NCBI RefSeq assembly: GCF_030398335.1
Contig: NZ_JAOAOP010000004.1
Location: forward strand, 1 to 64,000
Reading direction: 5' to 3'
Source: Aquibium sp. A9E412
Lineage (GTDB): Bacteria > Pseudomonadota > Alphaproteobacteria > Rhizobiales > Rhizobiaceae
Length of the DNA: 64,000 nt
Both the position numbers and the translations under genes were made by a program. The notes beneath the pieces were generated by a model, which was not told where the DNA came from, did not search any database, and worked only from the letters and a program-made list of their open reading frames with translations. Positions 28,659 to 38,370 of this stretch are shown in pieces. Position 1 is the first letter of the stretch. Every line of letters starts with the position of its first letter.

Positions 28659-29324
28659 ATGAAGGATGTTCTCGACCACGCAACATTGAAGGCCAAACAG
28701 CGCGCCATTCGCGATGGCTTTCCCGAAACCATGGGCCTCCGTGTTCATCGGGCCATCAGCTGGATCGGGCGCGCGGAGGCGTGCGGCGAGGACGACGACG
28801 CTCGCTTCATCTTTCTCTGGATCGCGTTCAATGCCGCCTATGCAGACGAGCGGGAATTTCAGCCGGTGGCCCCCGGCGAGCGTGCCGCCTTCGCCGACTA
28901 TTTCGACAGGGTGGTGGCGCGGGACGAAGGTCGGCGCATCTACAAGGCGCTGTGGCAGCGCTTCTCGGGTCCGGTGCGGATGCTCATGGAAAACCGCTAC
29001 GTCTTCAATCCGTTCTGGCAGCATCACAATGGAATCGATGGTTTCGAGAATTGGGAGGAGAGGTTCAGGGCGTCGTCGCGCAGCTTCGCACAGGCATTCC
29101 AGGCAGGCGACAGCGTCCGGGTCCTCAGCTTCGTCTTTGACCGGCTGTACGTCCTGCGCAATCAGCTGGTGCATGGCGGGTCGACCTGGAACAGCGGGGT
29201 CAACCGGGCACAGGTTCGCGACGGAGCCGCGATCCTCGCCTTCCTTATGCCGGTCTTCGTGGACTTGATGATGGACAATCCGCAGGAGGATTGGGGGCGG
29301 CCGTTCTACCCGGTCGTCGATTAG
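28659..29324 (+). CDS. HEPN-domain protein (probable RNase)
   Basis: A 221-residue all-helical protein. Near residue 168 lies RNQLVHGGSTW, which contains the RxxxxH (R-N-Q-L-V-H) active-site motif of HEPN RNases, preceded by the long helices FIFLWIAFNAAY and VLSFVFDRLYVL. HEPN proteins of this type (ApeA/RloC-like branches) cut cellular RNA during infection. It follows the WYL gene by 25 bp with a GGGG-rich ribosome site, so the two form a cassette. The first 22 codons of a paralogue survive at 16493. Target and trigger are unknown. Confidence 0.75.
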   Translation: MKDVLDHATLKAKQRAIRDGFPETMGLRVHRAISWIGRAEACGEDDDARFIFLWIAFNAAYADEREFQPVAPGERAAFADYFDRVVARDEGRRIYKALWQRFSGPVRMLMENRYVFNPFWQHHNGIDGFENWEERFRASSRSFAQAFQAGDSVRVLSFVFDRLYVLRNQLVHGGSTWNSGVNRAQVRDGAAILAFLMPVFVDLMMDNPQEDWGRPFYPVVD

Positions 29325-29410
29325 AGGCGGCAGGCGACCAACGTCGCGGAACATCGCCCTCTGCACATCGATACATCTCCCCATTTCTGCCGTTGCGGAG
29401 GAAGCTCAGC

Positions 29411-31480
29411 TCAACCAGATACAAGCCCCTGGTCCTTCATTCGTTCGAGAACGCTCATGGCATGCTTGGACTGGAGTTCGCTCGGCAGCTGACGCGGCAT
29501 CGAGGCACAGACCTGAAGGATCTGCTGATCCTTCGGAGTGAGTTTCCGGTCTGCGACGCCCCGCGCCAGGATTTCTCGCCAGAAATCGGGCCCGCGATTC
29601 ACCACCTCCGACTGGGCGGAAATCCCGTCCATCTCCCGCTTCTTCTTCCTTTGGTCGCGCTCGCTGGTACGGGCAATCTCCTCCAGAACCAGACAGCCAT
29701 CGAATTCGGCATCGTAGTCCAACCTGCGTCCCTTCAGGCCATTCCAGCAGGCCTGCTGCTTGGCCCATTCCGACATGTTGCGCACGCCGGACGGGGGATG
29801 GGTGATCACGTCATTGGCCTCGGCGGCGGCCAGTAGAAGAGCGCGCTGGAGGGCTTCCGGAACGGCCTGACGCCTCCAGATCGTGTCGAGGTCCAGCACC
29901 TGCTTTTCGCCATTGGAATCGTGGAATACCTTCGCCATGGCGTAGGTGACGATGTTGGCGCGGTAGCCACCCTCGTACCAGGGCTGCTTCGGAACCTCTG
30001 CCTCGAGCTTGCGGAAGATGATAGCCTTGGCGATCAGCCGACGGTACCAGAGTTCGTCATACTTCGCGTCGCTCTTCGACCAGGCTTCGCCGAGCTCCTT
30101 GGCGAACTCGGCGAAGTTCTTCTGCGCGCCCCGCGAGACGATGTGGGGCTGTCCGGCGGCCGAGTACTCGAACTTGGCAAGGTCGGTCTTGCCGAAAAGC
30201 TGCGCCTTCGGAAACTCCAGATCGAACTTCTTCTGCTGGGCGGCCGTCAGGCGGCCGCGCGCGTTTATGAACTGCCCGCGGGACCGCTCGTAGAACCACT
30301 TGCTGTCGTGGCGTTCCCCCTCGCGCGCAGTGAAGATGACGCTGCGCGAGAATTGCTCGATCCGGATGTGGAAGGGGTGGTTCGAGAAAAAGTCGGCCGC
30401 GTTCACCTTGTTCTGGGTGTTGGCGTATTCCGAGATCTTCGGGACGATGTCCTCGGACCGGTCTGGGGGCACGACCGTCAGCTTCATCTGCACGAAGACT
30501 TGCGGAAGCTGCTCCCTCGCGGATTTCAGCCCGGCGTGGATCGATCCTGTCGTCTGTGCGCCGTTCACGATCTGCAGGTTGCTGATCGACGAGATCGCGA
30601 GTCCGTCGTCCGTCCGGACGCAGCTCACGTCGTCGGCCGTGGCCGACAGGCCGTTGTTGTAGGGAAAGAAGAGCTCGGGTTCTTCCCTGACGGTCTTCTG
30701 TATACCCTTGTTCGTCTTGGCCCGTGCCTGGAGGAAGGAACGCACATTGGCCTCGAGGAGGCGCGCGCCCCAACGATCGTAGATGGCTGCGAGCTGCTCA
30801 CCGGGTACAATCAGCAGATAGCTTTCGAGGGCCGCGCCGGTCTGCGAGGCCTTGAGCGCGGGAAGGGGGGCGCCGAAGTCGTTCGCGAAGTCGATGACCA
30901 TGTCCTCGCGTGCCTGTCCGGAGCGGTCGAACCGTTCGAACCGGGCCAGATCCCAGACCGACCAGGTGATCGGCACGTCGCCCATTTCCGCAAGCTTCAC
31001 CGTATCATCGCGGCCGATGTACTGACGGTTGGAAACGAGGATCAGCTTAACCTTGGTGACCTGCGACCAGGTCGCTATGATCAGGTCGGAGACTTGGAAT
31101 GCGGGACTGACCTCGTTCAGGGCGTCGCGGAATTCCTCGGTCCGGGCCTTCTTCAGGAAGCGGATCAGCGGGTTGAGGATGGGTGGAACGTCGCCCTTGC
31201 CGAAGGTCTGGACCTCGTCGCTGTCGACGAAGTCGCAGACGATCAGGCCCAGAACCCCCTCGCTGTCGCGCGGGTCTCCCGCGTATCCGTCGATCCTGAG
31301 CTTCTGGCCTCCCTCGCCACTCTGGTAATACGCCCGATCGGCCACCTCCAGCTCGCCCGCTTCCGTCAGACGCTCGGTCATCCGGTCGAAGAACGCCTCG
31401 ACCATCAGGACACCGCTTGCGTCGGCCTCGCGGCGGATGTCGGCCATCAGGTTCTGGTGATACTCGTGAAGCTCGCTCAT
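29411..31480 (-). CDS. AIPR family protein (abortive infection)
   Basis: A 689-residue protein with the AIPR domain at about 240-560: FFPYNNGLSATADDV and ISNLQIVNGAQTTGSIHAGL are the signature segments, followed by SEYANTQNKVNAADFFSNHP. The N-terminal 200 residues contain a possible PD-(D/E)XK-like region (LRIDGYAGD, LIVCDF). AIPR proteins occur in phage abortive-infection loci and in GHKL/Z1 restriction systems. The start at 31480 (MSELHEYHQN) overlaps the preceding nuclease gene by 4 bp (ATGA). It is the last gene of the operon that includes the GHKL and Z1 genes. The direct activity is unproven. Confidence 0.85.
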   Translation of the reverse strand: MSELHEYHQNLMADIRREADASGVLMVEAFFDRMTERLTEAGELEVADRAYYQSGEGGQKLRIDGYAGDPRDSEGVLGLIVCDFVDSDEVQTFGKGDVPPILNPLIRFLKKARTEEFRDALNEVSPAFQVSDLIIATWSQVTKVKLILVSNRQYIGRDDTVKLAEMGDVPITWSVWDLARFERFDRSGQAREDMVIDFANDFGAPLPALKASQTGAALESYLLIVPGEQLAAIYDRWGARLLEANVRSFLQARAKTNKGIQKTVREEPELFFPYNNGLSATADDVSCVRTDDGLAISSISNLQIVNGAQTTGSIHAGLKSAREQLPQVFVQMKLTVVPPDRSEDIVPKISEYANTQNKVNAADFFSNHPFHIRIEQFSRSVIFTAREGERHDSKWFYERSRGQFINARGRLTAAQQKKFDLEFPKAQLFGKTDLAKFEYSAAGQPHIVSRGAQKNFAEFAKELGEAWSKSDAKYDELWYRRLIAKAIIFRKLEAEVPKQPWYEGGYRANIVTYAMAKVFHDSNGEKQVLDLDTIWRRQAVPEALQRALLLAAAEANDVITHPPSGVRNMSEWAKQQACWNGLKGRRLDYDAEFDGCLVLEEIARTSERDQRKKKREMDGISAQSEVVNRGPDFWREILARGVADRKLTPKDQQILQVCASMPRQLPSELQSKHAMSVLERMKDQGLVSG

Positions 31481-32451
31481 GGTTCTTCCTTGTCGACGAG
31501 ATTCGACCGAACGACGTCCCAATCCGTCCGGAAGGGAGCGCAGGCCGAAAGCGCGAGGGCATAGGTCACGCTCGTCACCCCAAGCGGGACGGGAGCGGCT
31601 ATCCGGGGAAATCCTTCTGCGACCGCATGGAACTCTGGGGACGAGACAATCCAGCGCCAGGCGGAATAGTCGTGCAGAACATCGTAGCCCGCATCGGCCA
31701 GATGCAGATCCCAGTCCATGATGGCGGAGGGCTCCGTCCGTTCGAGGAGGTCCGTAACCTCGTCCACATGCTCGGTCAGTGTCCGGCCGTGGGGTGGCTG
31801 GACCTTGTCGACGGCGAGAACCCCCAGCCAGAGACGGCGCTCCGGCACGTCGGCAAGCTGGTGCTCGCTCGTGATCTTCACGAAGGGCTGTGAGGCCCCG
31901 CGCCGGGCCTTCACCTCGATACAGTCGGCCTTGAGCTCGAAATCCTTCGGGGCGCCCGAGGGGCCTGTCCATGCGGTGAGGGCAGGTTTCGCGCTCAGAG
32001 TGGCGATCAGCAGCTTCAGGACTTCGATCTCGCCGATCAGACCCTTCTGTGCCTCCTCCGACAGGACATCCAGCTTTCCGCCCCGCAACAGGTAGTGCCA
32101 GCGGAAGGTGCGCCCGATGGCCCGCTCCAATGCTTCAGCCTCGGTTTCGGCAAGCTCGCCCGCCGCCATCACATCGCGGCAAAGGGTCTCGAACAGTTCC
32201 AGCTGTGCATTGTCCTTAAGCCGGATGTAGAGGATCGGCCCACCCGGCAGCGTCTGGAACCTGATCTCGAGGTTTCTGAGCTTGGGCAGATCGGGCGCCG
32301 GTTTCGGGAGGTTCGACAGCTGCAGGACAAGGGCGGCATCGGCGCGTGGCATTACCGCCCAGAACCAGTTCCAGCGTGCAGAGGCAGCAACGCGCCGCGT
32401 GTCGATCTTTCCGGCCTCGAGACCGGACCATGGCGTGTCATTCGGGATCAC
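31477..32451 (-). CDS. PD-(D/E)XK nuclease-like protein (DUF4420 type)
   Basis: A 324-residue protein from a GTG at 32451; earlier in-frame sequence lies inside the Z1 gene. The core has GLIGEIEVLKLLI near 157, then FELKADCIEVKARRG near 190, giving the spaced E, D and E-x-K residues of a PD-(D/E)XK active site. The surrounding order (Z1 upstream, AIPR downstream) is that of DUF4420 nucleases in MutL/MORC-linked restriction systems, where this is the predicted cleavage subunit. It overlaps Z1 by 14 bp and AIPR by 4 bp. Confidence 0.8.
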   Translation of the reverse strand: MIPNDTPWSGLEAGKIDTRRVAASARWNWFWAVMPRADAALVLQLSNLPKPAPDLPKLRNLEIRFQTLPGGPILYIRLKDNAQLELFETLCRDVMAAGELAETEAEALERAIGRTFRWHYLLRGGKLDVLSEEAQKGLIGEIEVLKLLIATLSAKPALTAWTGPSGAPKDFELKADCIEVKARRGASQPFVKITSEHQLADVPERRLWLGVLAVDKVQPPHGRTLTEHVDEVTDLLERTEPSAIMDWDLHLADAGYDVLHDYSAWRWIVSSPEFHAVAEGFPRIAAPVPLGVTSVTYALALSACAPFRTDWDVVRSNLVDKEEP

Positions 32452-35176
32452 CGAGCGCCTCCTCCTCGACTTCCTCCTCGCCGAACATCTCGCGCATGCG
32501 GATCGTGTTGACGACGTATTCAACAGTGCCGCCCTGAACGTCCGACGGCGGGAAGCAGATGCTCCAGGCAAGGACGATACCCGGCAGCTTTCCGTGCAGC
32601 GCTTCGTCTGAGACGGTGGGGGCCACGAAACGTAGGATGATCAGCGGACGGCGCCCCGGTACTTCGCAAAAGATGCGCGGCGGAAGGGTCTTCGGGACTT
32701 CTTTCCCCTGGCGGTTGCACTCTTCGCGGAAGGCCTGGGTCGCGGCATCTATCTGTTCCGCGGTGAGGCCGACGCGCTCGTCGCCGGGCGAGCCAACCCG
32801 CCTGCTGGTCCCACTGATTGCAAGCACGCCCTGGCGCAGATCGGCCTCGCCAACCGATCTGCCGAAGGACCGCATCCTGATCCCTGCCAGTTCATCCTCG
32901 GTTGCATCCGCCTTCTGGGCGCTGGCAAACAGGACGTCCCATTCCTTCAGCTCGGTGTCGGCGCGGGCATCGATGTAGTCGCTCATCAGCCGGGGATCGG
33001 TCAGTGGATCGGCGGCATCGGCGCGGAACACCCGCAGGAAATCGCGCACCAGATCAACGGGGACCGACCTGTAGAGGATACCCCTGGACGGGTGATCCGC
33101 AGCCAGTCCGCGCGCCCTGATGGCCGCCACCAGATCCTGTCCCGCATTCCGGTTACGATCCAACTGCTCACGATCGGTGCGTATCCGTGTGGTCTCGACC
33201 AGCTTGCCTGCCAGCCCGACTTTCATGGGAAACTCACGACCGGTCCCCATCTTGTTTCGGGCTGTCACGATCAGCGATTCCGGATGGCTGCGCACGGCCA
33301 GCCCGAACTGCTCCGGCGTGGCCTTCGCCAGTTCCATGCGCTTCAGCTGGGCCTGGAGGTCGTCCATCGCCTCATGGATGTGGGCATACCAACCGACGCC
33401 ATCAGCGGGGATCCACACCCGGCACAGATCCTCGTAGCCCGGCCGATATCCGAACCAGCGCCCCATCTGCATGAGCGTGTCGTACATCATGGAGTTCCGC
33501 AGGAAGTAGCTGACCGTCAGCCCTTCCAGCGTCAGCCCGCGTGACAGGGAGAACCCGCCGACGGCAATGACGGTCACGCCATGTTCGCCACCCTGATCAT
33601 AGTCGAGCGCCTGGGACCGTTTCGACGCATTGACCTCGACCACGCGGGCGGCAACCAGAACCTCGTGCAGCCGTGCCTGCACGTCGGACCAGTCGGCACC
33701 TTCAGCGTTTGCGTATTCCGCTTCCCACACCGCATGCAGGGCAGCGATCTCCGGGTTTCGCAGGGCGGCATGCCCCTTGCCGCCGTCGACCGCAACCGCG
33801 TCCCTGATGCGGCCGACGACATCCGCCACCCTCGACCTCAGTCGCCCCTGGACATCCGTGAAGCGGGAGGCATTGACCAGCATCGAGGCATGGGCGGCCT
33901 GCTGGCCACGCGCGTTGCGGATCGCACGGGCAACGACGAAGGCGCGCACGGCCTGCACGAGGCTCTCGGGCAACACATCGACCGGATGGTCGATCTTGTG
34001 CTTCATCGGCAGGATATCCTCGTTGTCGTCGATCAGGCGAACGTGCTGGTCGCGGGCGTCGAGGAACACCTTCTGCGCACCGAAATAGTTCGACGGCGCG
34101 TCCAGACCGATGATGAAATGGCGCGGGAACAGGTCCTGCTTCAGCGCCTCGTCATCGGTGTCCGGGTCGATGAAGATGTTGGCGAAGGGCGTTGCCGTGT
34201 AGCCGACATAACAGCTGCGGTGAAACAGCGAGAGTAGCTCGCGGATCTGGCCGTTGATGCGGGTGACCTCGTCGCGGGCATAGGCGGTGTTGATCGAGGC
34301 GTTGTCGGCCTCGTCGTCGATCAGCAGCATCGGCTGGCTGACCATCTGGGTGCCCTGATGGACGGAATGCTCCTTCAACCATTCCAGCAGGTTCTTCAGC
34401 GTGCTGGAATTCTTTTTGATGACCAGGACGACGGGCACGTTGTACTGACCGATCTGGCTGGTGTTCGTGGTGGCGGTCGCCTTGTTGAAATCGCGGAGAG
34501 TGTTGGTCAGCGAGACCGGGAATTCACGCTGATCGAACGTGCCCACCCCGATGATCTTCTGCCGCTGCGCCTTGTTGGCATGGGCCAGCCGCCCTGTGTC
34601 ACGGCCGATGAAGCCCTCGTCGATCCGGGCCTGGGTCTGGTTGCGCAAGTTGTTGTGGATGCCCGCGATCACCACGATCAGGCGATAGCCTGCGTCGGCC
34701 GCCTTGCAGATCAATCCTGTGTAGTTCGCGGTCTTCCCGCTCTGGACGTGTCCCACGACCATGCCGCGGCGGCTCCAGGGGCTCGTATTCTTGGGATCGC
34801 CAAGGCGATCCAGCACCCGGTCCGTCACTTCGTCCGTGGCGTCGATCACCGACTTCGGCAGTCCCTTGAGGTTCAGCAGCCTGCGGTACCGGCTCCAGTA
34901 GAAGTCCCCGATCTCGCCATTGATCCGCGCGTCGTGCAGCCAGGGACGGAAATCCTCCGCGTCGACGATGGCGCCGAGGCCCATGCTGATGCCGTACTTC
35001 TCCTCGATGAGGCGGGCGAGTTCCTCGACTTCATCGTCCTCGACCTTTCCGGCAAACATCGGCGTACTGCGCAGCTGCGCAATGATGTCCCGGATAGACT
35101 GCGCGGTATGCGGCCCGGTCTGCGACGCCATGTACATGGATGTCATGCCTTCGAGGCTGCTCAGCAATGGCTTCAC
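32438..35176 (-). CDS. Z1 domain ATPase/helicase-like protein
   Basis: A 912-residue P-loop protein. Walker A is VVGHVQSGKTANYTG near 150, Walker B-like LLIDDEADNASIN near 300 and CYVGYTATPFANIF near 335, a motif III-like element of SF2 enzymes. The Z1 domain follows (about 400-640) with GGFSLSRGLTLEGLTVSYF (quoted in part) and LMQMGRWFGYRPGYEDLCRV, corresponding to helicase motifs V-VI. In this system class the protein is the predicted motor that couples recognition to cleavage. The ATG overlaps the GHKL gene stop by 4 bp; DUF4420 follows. Confidence 0.88.
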   Translation of the reverse strand: MKPLLSSLEGMTSMYMASQTGPHTAQSIRDIIAQLRSTPMFAGKVEDDEVEELARLIEEKYGISMGLGAIVDAEDFRPWLHDARINGEIGDFYWSRYRRLLNLKGLPKSVIDATDEVTDRVLDRLGDPKNTSPWSRRGMVVGHVQSGKTANYTGLICKAADAGYRLIVVIAGIHNNLRNQTQARIDEGFIGRDTGRLAHANKAQRQKIIGVGTFDQREFPVSLTNTLRDFNKATATTNTSQIGQYNVPVVLVIKKNSSTLKNLLEWLKEHSVHQGTQMVSQPMLLIDDEADNASINTAYARDEVTRINGQIRELLSLFHRSCYVGYTATPFANIFIDPDTDDEALKQDLFPRHFIIGLDAPSNYFGAQKVFLDARDQHVRLIDDNEDILPMKHKIDHPVDVLPESLVQAVRAFVVARAIRNARGQQAAHASMLVNASRFTDVQGRLRSRVADVVGRIRDAVAVDGGKGHAALRNPEIAALHAVWEAEYANAEGADWSDVQARLHEVLVAARVVEVNASKRSQALDYDQGGEHGVTVIAVGGFSLSRGLTLEGLTVSYFLRNSMMYDTLMQMGRWFGYRPGYEDLCRVWIPADGVGWYAHIHEAMDDLQAQLKRMELAKATPEQFGLAVRSHPESLIVTARNKMGTGREFPMKVGLAGKLVETTRIRTDREQLDRNRNAGQDLVAAIRARGLAADHPSRGILYRSVPVDLVRDFLRVFRADAADPLTDPRLMSDYIDARADTELKEWDVLFASAQKADATEDELAGIRMRSFGRSVGEADLRQGVLAISGTSRRVGSPGDERVGLTAEQIDAATQAFREECNRQGKEVPKTLPPRIFCEVPGRRPLIILRFVAPTVSDEALHGKLPGIVLAWSICFPPSDVQGGTVEYVVNTIRMREMFGEEEVEEEALGDPE

Positions 35177-36666
35177 GACTCTTCCCTTGTCTCGATCAAT
35201 GCCGCGATGATGCGCTGGGTGTCCTCCCAGGCCGACCGGAAAGGATCGACGTCCTTCATCAGCGACATGATTTCCTTGATGTCCTTCCGGGCACCCATGA
35301 GGACGGAAAGCGTCGCTTGGACGGCCTGAGCCAACGTATCCTCGTCCACCCGATCGGGCACGATCTCCTCGGCTGTGCCCGCCATGTCGGCATGCAGGGT
35401 TTCAATCGGAAGCGATGCCCCGACCAGCGCGATGCAATTGAAGAAACCGCGCCGCAGGTCCGATGGCAGGTTTTCGGCGAAATCGGCGAAAGCGGGATGC
35501 TCGACATTCGGCCGATATCTGATCTGTCCATCGGCCTGGATACGATGCCACATCGGCAGTCGTTCGTGATTGACCAACTTCTGTCCGCGTTTGTTGTAAG
35601 TTCGCTTGGATCCTGCCTGAATCCGCTCGATCACCTTCTTCAGGCGGTCGCGGACGATGGGGGGCAACTGCGCCGACGATTTCTTGACGTCGATCTTCCA
35701 GTCGGCGTCCATGCTGTTGGGGATGTCGATCCTGACGCGGGACAGCTTGGTGAGCTCGGACTGACGGCACAGGCGAAACCAAGTTCCGAAGATGATCAGG
35801 CGCTTGCCGCGGTAGAGATAAAACCCCTGGGACTTCAGATGGCCTTCGGGGCCGGCGATGTCCTCCCAATCCGTCTTGCTCATCTGTTTGTGATGCGGAA
35901 GCGTGAAGCTCTGGATTTCGACATCACCATGGATGAGGGCAAGTCGTTCCTCCGGATCCGCGATGGTTGCGGGGTTCTTCCGGGCGAAGGGATCCAGTGG
36001 CCGCAACACTCGGCCGTTCAGCAGGATGCGGAGTGGCTTGGCTTCCTCCATGAAGCGATGAAACACGAGGCGCAAGTGCCTTTCGGTTTCTGCAATCCTC
36101 TGGTTGATGACTTCGGCGCGCTTGGCAGCATCGTGGGAATAGCCGCCGGTCAGTCGATCCAGCTTCTGCCAGAGAACGAGCGTGCCCGTGGTGCCCAAGT
36201 GATCAACCGCGGGGATTCCGGAGGTCTCATCGGGCAATTGCACGGCCCATTCGTTCCTTCCCGCGACGTCATCAAGATCCCAGATGGCCGCACTCGTCTG
36301 GCCTGCCTTTCTCGAAACAACGGTCAATCGTCGGCATTGCGAAAAGCTCGCGCTCTTCAGGCCAAGACCGAAACGACCGAGATCAGGCTCGTCACGGGTT
36401 GCCAGCGGGTTCTGGCTCCCGGGGCGCATGGCGGCGACAAGTTCATCTTCCGTCATGCCTTCACCATCATCGACAATCGCGATGTGTGGTTCGTCGGAAT
36501 AGGTCTCTGTGATGATCTGGATTCGGCGCGCGCTCGCCGTAATGGAGTTGTCGATAATGTCAGAAATAGCGGTTTCGAGGGAATACCCGATGTCCCGCAG
36601 CCCCTCAATCAATGCCGCCGCGTGAGGGGTTGCATCTGCCCGTCGTGAAACACTTATTTCCTTCAT
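35173..36666 (-). CDS. MutL/MORC-like GHKL ATPase
   Basis: A 497-residue protein with an N-terminal GHKL ATPase domain: the N box in AISDIIDNSITASA near 35, the G1 box IVDDGEGMTEDEL near 65 and the G2 box LGRFGLGLKSASFSQ near 97. A GTLVLW strand and an S5-like basic region follow, then a C-terminal helical domain. Prokaryotic MORC-like ATPases of this kind act as ATP-gated clamps in restriction systems with Z1 helicases. The start at 36666 (MKEISVSRR) is preferred over a GTG seven codons earlier. It is the first gene of the four-gene minus operon; the methylase lies 83 bp upstream. Confidence 0.88.
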   Translation of the reverse strand: MKEISVSRRADATPHAAALIEGLRDIGYSLETAISDIIDNSITASARRIQIITETYSDEPHIAIVDDGEGMTEDELVAAMRPGSQNPLATRDEPDLGRFGLGLKSASFSQCRRLTVVSRKAGQTSAAIWDLDDVAGRNEWAVQLPDETSGIPAVDHLGTTGTLVLWQKLDRLTGGYSHDAAKRAEVINQRIAETERHLRLVFHRFMEEAKPLRILLNGRVLRPLDPFARKNPATIADPEERLALIHGDVEIQSFTLPHHKQMSKTDWEDIAGPEGHLKSQGFYLYRGKRLIIFGTWFRLCRQSELTKLSRVRIDIPNSMDADWKIDVKKSSAQLPPIVRDRLKKVIERIQAGSKRTYNKRGQKLVNHERLPMWHRIQADGQIRYRPNVEHPAFADFAENLPSDLRRGFFNCIALVGASLPIETLHADMAGTAEEIVPDRVDEDTLAQAVQATLSVLMGARKDIKEIMSLMKDVDPFRSAWEDTQRIIAALIETREES

Positions 36667-36749
36667 GCGAACCCTTGCCCGAACCACTTGATCTACTCTT
36701 GCGCGAACAGGATGGCGTTACAAGGCGCACAACGAGCCAAACAGTACGC

Positions 36750-38330
36750 TCAGGAGCTGTGGGTGCCAGCTTTTGTCATGGATGCGCGGACCAGAGCCGC
36801 GATCTGCCGTGCAAGCAACGGTGGGACGGCGTTTCCGACCTGGACATACTGCTGCGTCCGATTGCCGAGGAAGAGATAGTCGTCGGGGAAGGTCTGCAGC
36901 CGGGCCGCCTCGCGCACGGTCAGGCTGCGGCACTGAATCGGATCGGGATGGATGAAGTAATGTCCATCCTTGGATATGTGGCTCGTGACCGTGGTCGAGG
37001 CCTCGTCGGCCAGCTGGACCCGGAAACGGTCGTTGAAGACGCCGCTATGCCAGTTCCGGTGATCCGGGCTGAGTGCGAGGGGAAAATCGGCGGCCTTCGG
37101 GCTGTAGCCGCGTATGGTGCCGAACACGGCGGCGAAAAGGTAGCGCCCGAGATCCGAGGCCATGTGTCCGCGCGTCTCGTGCTGGGCAATCGCACGCAGT
37201 TCCGGCCGCTCCAGCCAGCGTGGCAGTTCGTCGTTCGAGGCGCCATAGCCTTCCGGCAGATACGACGCCGTGCGAGGGGTTGGCGATCCGTCTTTCAGGC
37301 GCTTCGCCACTGACGAGAACGCGTCCCGAAGTGAGTCGTCACCCTTGCCCCAGTGCATCCCGGCCAGAAGTTTCGCTGCCTCGACAACCTCGCGCCGCCA
37401 AGCCGAGGCATCATCCTGGCCGCGGCTGATGCCACTGCGCAGGGCAGGCATCGTCCCGATGGCGTCGCTGACCGATCGCGCCATGCCGGAGACGGCGATG
37501 CTTGCACCATCGGCTCTGCGTGCAAGGTCGGACCGGATGCCTACGATGATCACCCTGTGGCGCCTCTGCGGAACGCCGAACTCCTCGGCGCGCACGATGA
37601 AATCCGACGGTTGCGCCGCCTCCCGCAGACTGGCCTTACCATCCTCGACCTCGATCGCTCTCAGTTCATAGAGATGGCCATGACCAGTGCCGAGCGAGGA
37701 CAGATCCTCCATCAGCATCTCGAACACGAGGCGGCTCTCGACCGTCGACGAGAGCATCCCCTTCACGTTCTCCATCACGAAGGCGGCGGGCCGAAGCCTG
37801 TCGAGCACCCGGATGTACTCGCGGAACAGGTAGTGCCGCTCGTCCTTTTCCGGCACATAGCCGCGTTTGCCCCGGGAGCGGGCCCGTCCCACGAGCGAAT
37901 AGGCCTGGCAGGGCGGCCCGCCGATCAGGATCGTGTCGTCGAAGTCGCGGCGCAGCTTCGCGATGGCGCCGTCGATCGCTGCCGCCGCGGCTTCGGTACC
38001 GAGTTCCAGGCCGCGCGCCTCATCGATGGCCATGCGCCATGCTTCGGCGTCGACCGCAGACCAGTCCGGCTCGGGGATCTGCCCCGCATGGAAGTCGATG
38101 AACTGGTCGGGCAAGGTGTCGTGCCGTGCCTGGTATTCCCGCAGGAATGCGCGCAGCGTCAGGGTGCGATGTGCCGATGCCTCCTTCTCGACCGAGATGC
38201 CGATCCGGAAGGGCGCATGCCCGTCCTCGACGAGGGAGGCAAAGCCCTCGCCAAGTCCGCCGGGACCGGCAAACAGATCGACGACACCGAAAGTGGCTGG
38301 CAAATCAGGCTCCTGACGAAAATCATTCAT
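36750..38330 (-). CDS. dcm: DNA (cytosine-5) methyltransferase
   Basis: A 526-residue C5-cytosine methylase. Motifs in order: I VVDLFAGPGGLGEGF near 17, IV IGGPPCQAYSLVG near 140 (catalytic Cys), VI FVMENVKGML near 185, VIII VPQRRHRVIIVG near 248, and IX-X near the end, RLQTFPDDYLFLG and QVGNAVPPLLA. A long target-recognition region lies between VIII and IX. It marks the host sites that the downstream GHKL-Z1-nuclease set is presumed to spare. The start at 38330 is 40 bp from the divergent vsr gene, with a TATAC box between them. Confidence 0.93.
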   Translation of the reverse strand: MNDFRQEPDLPATFGVVDLFAGPGGLGEGFASLVEDGHAPFRIGISVEKEASAHRTLTLRAFLREYQARHDTLPDQFIDFHAGQIPEPDWSAVDAEAWRMAIDEARGLELGTEAAAAAIDGAIAKLRRDFDDTILIGGPPCQAYSLVGRARSRGKRGYVPEKDERHYLFREYIRVLDRLRPAAFVMENVKGMLSSTVESRLVFEMLMEDLSSLGTGHGHLYELRAIEVEDGKASLREAAQPSDFIVRAEEFGVPQRRHRVIIVGIRSDLARRADGASIAVSGMARSVSDAIGTMPALRSGISRGQDDASAWRREVVEAAKLLAGMHWGKGDDSLRDAFSSVAKRLKDGSPTPRTASYLPEGYGASNDELPRWLERPELRAIAQHETRGHMASDLGRYLFAAVFGTIRGYSPKAADFPLALSPDHRNWHSGVFNDRFRVQLADEASTTVTSHISKDGHYFIHPDPIQCRSLTVREAARLQTFPDDYLFLGNRTQQYVQVGNAVPPLLARQIAALVRASMTKAGTHSS

Positions 38331-38370
38331 AAGGTGTATACCAGGTTCGGCAGCGAAGACCAGGAGGCTC

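Noticed and set aside
38331-38370. GTATAC palindrome between dcm and vsr as a controller-protein site
   Set aside because: A 6-bp palindrome is too short to distinguish from a -10 box and no C-protein gene is present.
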